Below are positions 61,625 to 64,000 of a stretch of DNA of 64,000 nucleotides, piece by piece. The translations under genes and the position numbers were made by a program. The stretch covers positions 930,001-994,000 of the forward strand of contig NZ_CP115842.1 of assembly GCF_013318015.2 (NCBI RefSeq), in the 5' to 3' direction. A model generated the notes under the pieces. The model searched no databases and was not told the DNA's origin. It saw nothing but the letters and a program-made list of their open reading frames with translations. Every line of letters starts with the position of its first letter. Positions within the stretch are counted from its first letter, which is position 1. Source of the DNA: Agrobacterium tumefaciens. Lineage in GTDB: Bacteria; Pseudomonadota; Alphaproteobacteria; Rhizobiales; Rhizobiaceae.

Positions 61625-62620
61625 TCAGGCCACACCGATTCTCAACAGATCGTGGAAATGCACCAGCCCTATCGGCCGGTTATCGTCATCAACGACGATC
61701 AGCGCACCGATGTGGAATTTTTCCAGCGTCGCGAGAGCGCTGGTCGCCAGCACCGATTTTTTGACCGTTTTCGGAGTACGGGTCATGATGTCGTCCACCG
61801 TCAATTCAGCGAGGTTGCGCGACAGGTTGCGCGCCATATCGCCCTCGGTGACGATGCCACACAGACGGCCATCCTCGTCCAGAATACCGACGCAGCCGAA
61901 ATGCTTGCGGGAAAGAACACTGACTGCTTCCGGCATGGAAGTTCCCTTGCCGACTAGCGGCACCCGGTCGCCGGTATGCATGATATCGCTGACCAGCGTA
62001 AGGCCCGCGCCCAGTTTGCCGCCGGGGTGAAACACCTTGAAATCACCGGCAGTGAAATTGCGTGCTTCCAGAAGCGCAACGGCAAGGGCATCGCCAAGTG
62101 CCAGCTGCATCAATGTGGAGGTGGTAGGCGCAAGACCGAGCGGGCAGGCTTCCTGTTCATTGGGAACCAGAAGCACGATATCGGCTGCCTTCGCCAGCGA
62201 TGCACTCTCCGAACAGGTAAGTGCAATCAGCGGGATGGAGAAACGGCGCGAATAGTTGATGATGCTACGCAGCTCTGAACTTTCACCGCCTTTGGAGATC
62301 GCCAGCACCACATCATCGCCGCCGATCATGCCCAGATCGCCATGGTTGGCCTCTGCCGCATGCACGAAAAATGCAGGCGTTCCGGTGGAGGCGAAGGTGG
62401 CCGCGAGCTTGGCGCCTATGTGGCCGCTTTTACCAACACCGGTGATGATGAGGCGGCCATTAGACTGGCCGATCGTCTCGATCGCCTTGCAGAAAGGTTC
62501 GGAAAGCCCGTTTTTGAGGGCCTCTTCAAGAGCGGCAAGGCCAGCCCTCTCCATCGAAATCGTCCGCACGGCGGATTCAATCGCATTGTCTTCAACCAGT
62601 TTCACGGCTCTCGTAATCAT
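61625..62620 (-). CDS. kdsD: KdsD/KpsF arabinose-5-phosphate isomerase
   Basis: 331 residues. SIS domain about 40-180: 'RLIITGVGKSGHIGAKLAAT', 'EANHGDLGMIGGDDVVLAIS' with 'KGGESSELRSI', and 'PLGLAPTTSTLMQLALGDAL'. Two CBS domains follow (about 210-330; 'DIMHTGDRVPLVGKGTSMP' and 'DIMTRTPKTVKKSVLATSA'). It interconverts ribulose-5-P and arabinose-5-P for KDO, hence lipopolysaccharide. Starts at ATG 62620; a shorter start at MERAGLAAL is possible. Complete and typical. Confidence 0.93.
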   Translation of the reverse strand: MITRAVKLVEDNAIESAVRTISMERAGLAALEEALKNGLSEPFCKAIETIGQSNGRLIITGVGKSGHIGAKLAATFASTGTPAFFVHAAEANHGDLGMIGGDDVVLAISKGGESSELRSIINYSRRFSIPLIALTCSESASLAKAADIVLLVPNEQEACPLGLAPTTSTLMQLALGDALAVALLEARNFTAGDFKVFHPGGKLGAGLTLVSDIMHTGDRVPLVGKGTSMPEAVSVLSRKHFGCVGILDEDGRLCGIVTEGDMARNLSRNLAELTVDDIMTRTPKTVKKSVLATSALATLEKFHIGALIVVDDDNRPIGLVHFHDLLRIGVA

Positions 62621-62680
62621 GGCCGACTGTTACTATTTCAACTGGAATAAGTCCACTCTACAGCCGAAAATTGCCGCTCT

Positions 62681-63046
62681 TTAGTGACGCAGGTTCGGCG
62701 GAGAAATCTCCTCCATCGTTCCCATCCGCTTGAAAGGGATGTTCTCTTCATCGACCAAATATCGCCCGACTGTCCTAATCCACGAGATAGAGCCGTCATC
62801 ACGGCGCACAGCATATTCCTGATGGTAAAAGCTGGCGGCCTTGAGCGTCGTGAGCGCAGTTTCGATCACATGATTGCGATGGCCGATATCCACTTTTTCG
62901 AGCATCTGGAAAATGCTGATGCCCTGCATCGCCTGCCGCAAAGGAATGCCCAAGAGTTCAGCGCAGACTTCGTCTAGATAGAATCGGTCATTGGTAATAT
63001 CCCAGCAATAAAAACCGACCTGCTTGACGTTCAAAACGGGATTCAT
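62681..63046 (-). CDS. Single-domain PAS protein
   Basis: 121 residues starting MNPVLNVKQVGFYCWDITND. One PAS_3-type fold: 'FYCWDITNDRFYLDEVCAEL', 'VETALTTLKA'-like helix, 'YHQEYAVRRDDGSISWIRTV' and 'GRYLVDEENIPFKRMGTMEE'. No output domain, so it would act by binding a partner or be a remnant of a sensor. The ATG at 63046 is chosen; 23 upstream codons are open but AT-rich and unlike PAS. It lies 60 bases upstream of kdsD on the same strand. Confidence 0.8.
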   Translation of the reverse strand: MNPVLNVKQVGFYCWDITNDRFYLDEVCAELLGIPLRQAMQGISIFQMLEKVDIGHRNHVIETALTTLKAASFYHQEYAVRRDDGSISWIRTVGRYLVDEENIPFKRMGTMEEISPPNLRH

Positions 63047-63450
63047 GAAACGACGCTGTGACACAAAATAAAAATCAATTGGATTGCTAAAATAAAACGG
63101 ATGAGTTCCACCCAATCATAGGGCGATTCCGTATCAAAATGAAACGTTTAAATCTGATCATATTCGAAATATTGGGCATCTCGGCAAATTTTCTTCAGTC
63201 GCGGTGCCGAAGCGGCCAGATCGAACTAGGAAGCCCCCCAGCTTTGCCGCAGCCACAGATGTGGTGAAATCCGGGAGGTCTTTATCAACTGTTAACCATA
63301 AAAATCCTATTGTTAAAGCGATATTAAAACTTGCGTCGCGTGTCTGGTCTCTGGGTCGTCCACTTCATCCGTCTGCCGCTCATTCGGCTTCAGGAAATGC
63401 TGAGACGAACTTTCGATCCGACATCGGCCAAATGCGCCGGGTGAAGAGGA
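63047..63450. promoter_or_regulatory. Divergent region between the PAS gene and the outer-membrane barrel gene
   Basis: 404 bases with no recognised gene. It is AT-rich near 63060-63190 and 63290-63330. A CtrA-like site at 63312-63327 is the only named motif. The region must hold promoters for both flanking genes. Confidence 0.45.
63312..63327 (-). promoter_or_regulatory. CtrA-like box, full consensus on the minus strand
   Basis: Read on the minus strand this is TTAATATCGCTTTAAC, an exact TTAA-N7-TTAAC match. It lies 124 bases before the barrel gene and 266 bases before the PAS gene. Confidence 0.5.
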
Positions 63451-64000
63451 ATGATTGTGAAGGGCACCGCCACACGTCTGCCGACGTCGCGGAAAGCAGC
63501 AACCCTGCTGCTGCTTGCCTGTACGCTTCTCTACACCCCGGGAACTGTTTTCGCGCAAACAGCGGCCACGCGGCTGCCGGTCGCAGTTCCATCCGGCGAT
63601 GCAACGCCGACAGAGAACCCCACAACGACAACTGAAAACGAGGCAAGCATGGTGCGAGCAGCACCGCAACAGCAACTATGGCGCCCCTCGAATAATCCGG
63701 GCGACCCGATTTCCGAACAGCGGGAAGAAGCGGGCCAGCCTTATGCCGACGCGGAAAACCCATATGAGCCAACGGTAGACGGCGGTGAAAACCCGCAAAG
63801 AGCCACCGAACCCGGACAAACCCCCGGTATCCGGCTCGGTACATTCCTGCTGCGGCCTTCGATCAGCCAGACGATCAATACGGAAAAGCAGACGAACACC
63901 GGCGGCCCTTCCAGACGTAACTACCTAACGACAGGTATTCGCGGCACACTAACCAGCGACTGGTCCCGCCATGCGCTGACTGTAACAGGCGATGGAGCCT
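63451..64000 (+). CDS. Outer-membrane beta-barrel protein, BBP2-like (partial, runs off the right edge)
   Basis: From the ATG at 63451 (GAAGAGGA just before it) 183 codons are open to the edge. A signal peptide (MIVKGTATRLPTSRKAATLL ... VFAQ) is followed by a polar, Pro/Asn/Thr-rich segment (about 38-120, with NPTTTTENEAS and 'PYEPTVDGGENPQRATEPGQ'). The barrel begins at about residue 126: 'GIRLGTFLLRPSISQTINTE' and 'NYLTTGIRGTLTSDWSRHAL'. The pattern suits the PF10082-type outer-membrane barrel family (BBP2), seen in Rhizobiales. Function unknown; most of the barrel is outside the window. Confidence 0.8.
   Translation, partial: MIVKGTATRLPTSRKAATLLLLACTLLYTPGTVFAQTAATRLPVAVPSGDATPTENPTTTTENEASMVRAAPQQQLWRPSNNPGDPISEQREEAGQPYADAENPYEPTVDGGENPQRATEPGQTPGIRLGTFLLRPSISQTINTEKQTNTGGPSRRNYLTTGIRGTLTSDWSRHALTVTGDGA

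Noticed and set aside
1-64000. CRISPR arrays, insertion sequences, prophage, tRNA or rRNA genes
   Set aside because: No spaced direct repeats, no transposase or integrase frames, no tRNA cloverleaf with CCA-type ends and no rRNA segments were seen on either strand.

Overview
The window reads as chromosomal DNA of an alphaproteobacterium of the Rhizobiaceae, most likely an Agrobacterium (biovar 1 type). Grounds: high-GC coding style throughout; the alphaproteobacterial ruvCAB/ybgC/tolQRAB neighbourhood; DUF1192, DUF1244, DUF2312, DUF465, DUF4164 and DUF1465 (RcdA) proteins typical of Rhizobiales; an Omp10-type lipoprotein like that of Brucella; homospermidine synthase; class I fructose-bisphosphate aldolase beside tkt-gap-pgk; and cysteine-free L31 and L36. 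The genus is an inference from remembered family sequences, not from a search. I see no insertion sequence, prophage, CRISPR array, tRNA or rRNA.

Layout. 1-4013 (minus): cell-envelope genes ybgC-tolQ-tolR-tolA-tolB, with tolB cut by the left edge. 4010-8285 (minus): a tightly coupled DinB/Nudix/Nudix set leading into ybgC, a Tudor-like DUF2945 gene, then ruvC-ruvA-ruvB. 8534-14363: a chemoreceptor, a luciferase-like monooxygenase, yebC, an FMN-binding stress protein and an exported metallo-beta-lactamase-fold protein. 14491-18397 (minus): DUF4164-zapA-6S RNA-corC-like-ygfA-ymdB-like. 18722-26983 (plus): the central carbon block tkt, gap, (minus-strand lipoprotein), K+/Na+ antiporter, pgk and class I fba. 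27040-30103: a 51-residue membrane protein, MFS-DUF1192, the cell-cycle adaptor rcdA with CtrA-like sites upstream, and rpmE. 30365-39761: an ABC exporter, an FAD dehydrogenase, a MotA/ExbB-like plus OmpA/MotB-like stator pair, suhB, a ThiE-like/Sel1 pair and a TSUP permease. 39862-46891: two DUF465 proteins, purEK, rpmJ, a TPR protein, DUF2312, DUF1244, N-formylglutamate amidohydrolase, DUF1036 and pyk. 46977-64000: an M15/DUF882 endopeptidase, an orphan NtrC-type regulator, oligoendopeptidase F, a class IV aminotransferase, a diguanylate cyclase, homospermidine synthase, an Omp10-like lipoprotein, a LysM 5'-nucleotidase, hemH, SPFH-NfeD, kdsD/kpsF, a PAS protein and the start of an outer-membrane barrel protein.

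Most of this is ordinary core genome. The parts most worth a second look are: (i) the stand-alone ion-driven stator pair at 33912-35989; (ii) CtrA-type boxes bracketing a short putative transcript or peptide upstream of rcdA; (iii) a perfect 27-bp palindromic operator ahead of class I aldolase; (iv) structured leaders ahead of both small ribosomal protein genes, rpmE and rpmJ; (v) a four-gene chain DinB-Nudix-Nudix-YbgC with overlapping starts and stops; and (vi) enzyme homologues that lack family active-site residues (the MBL-fold protein at 13521 and the ThiE-like protein at 38240).
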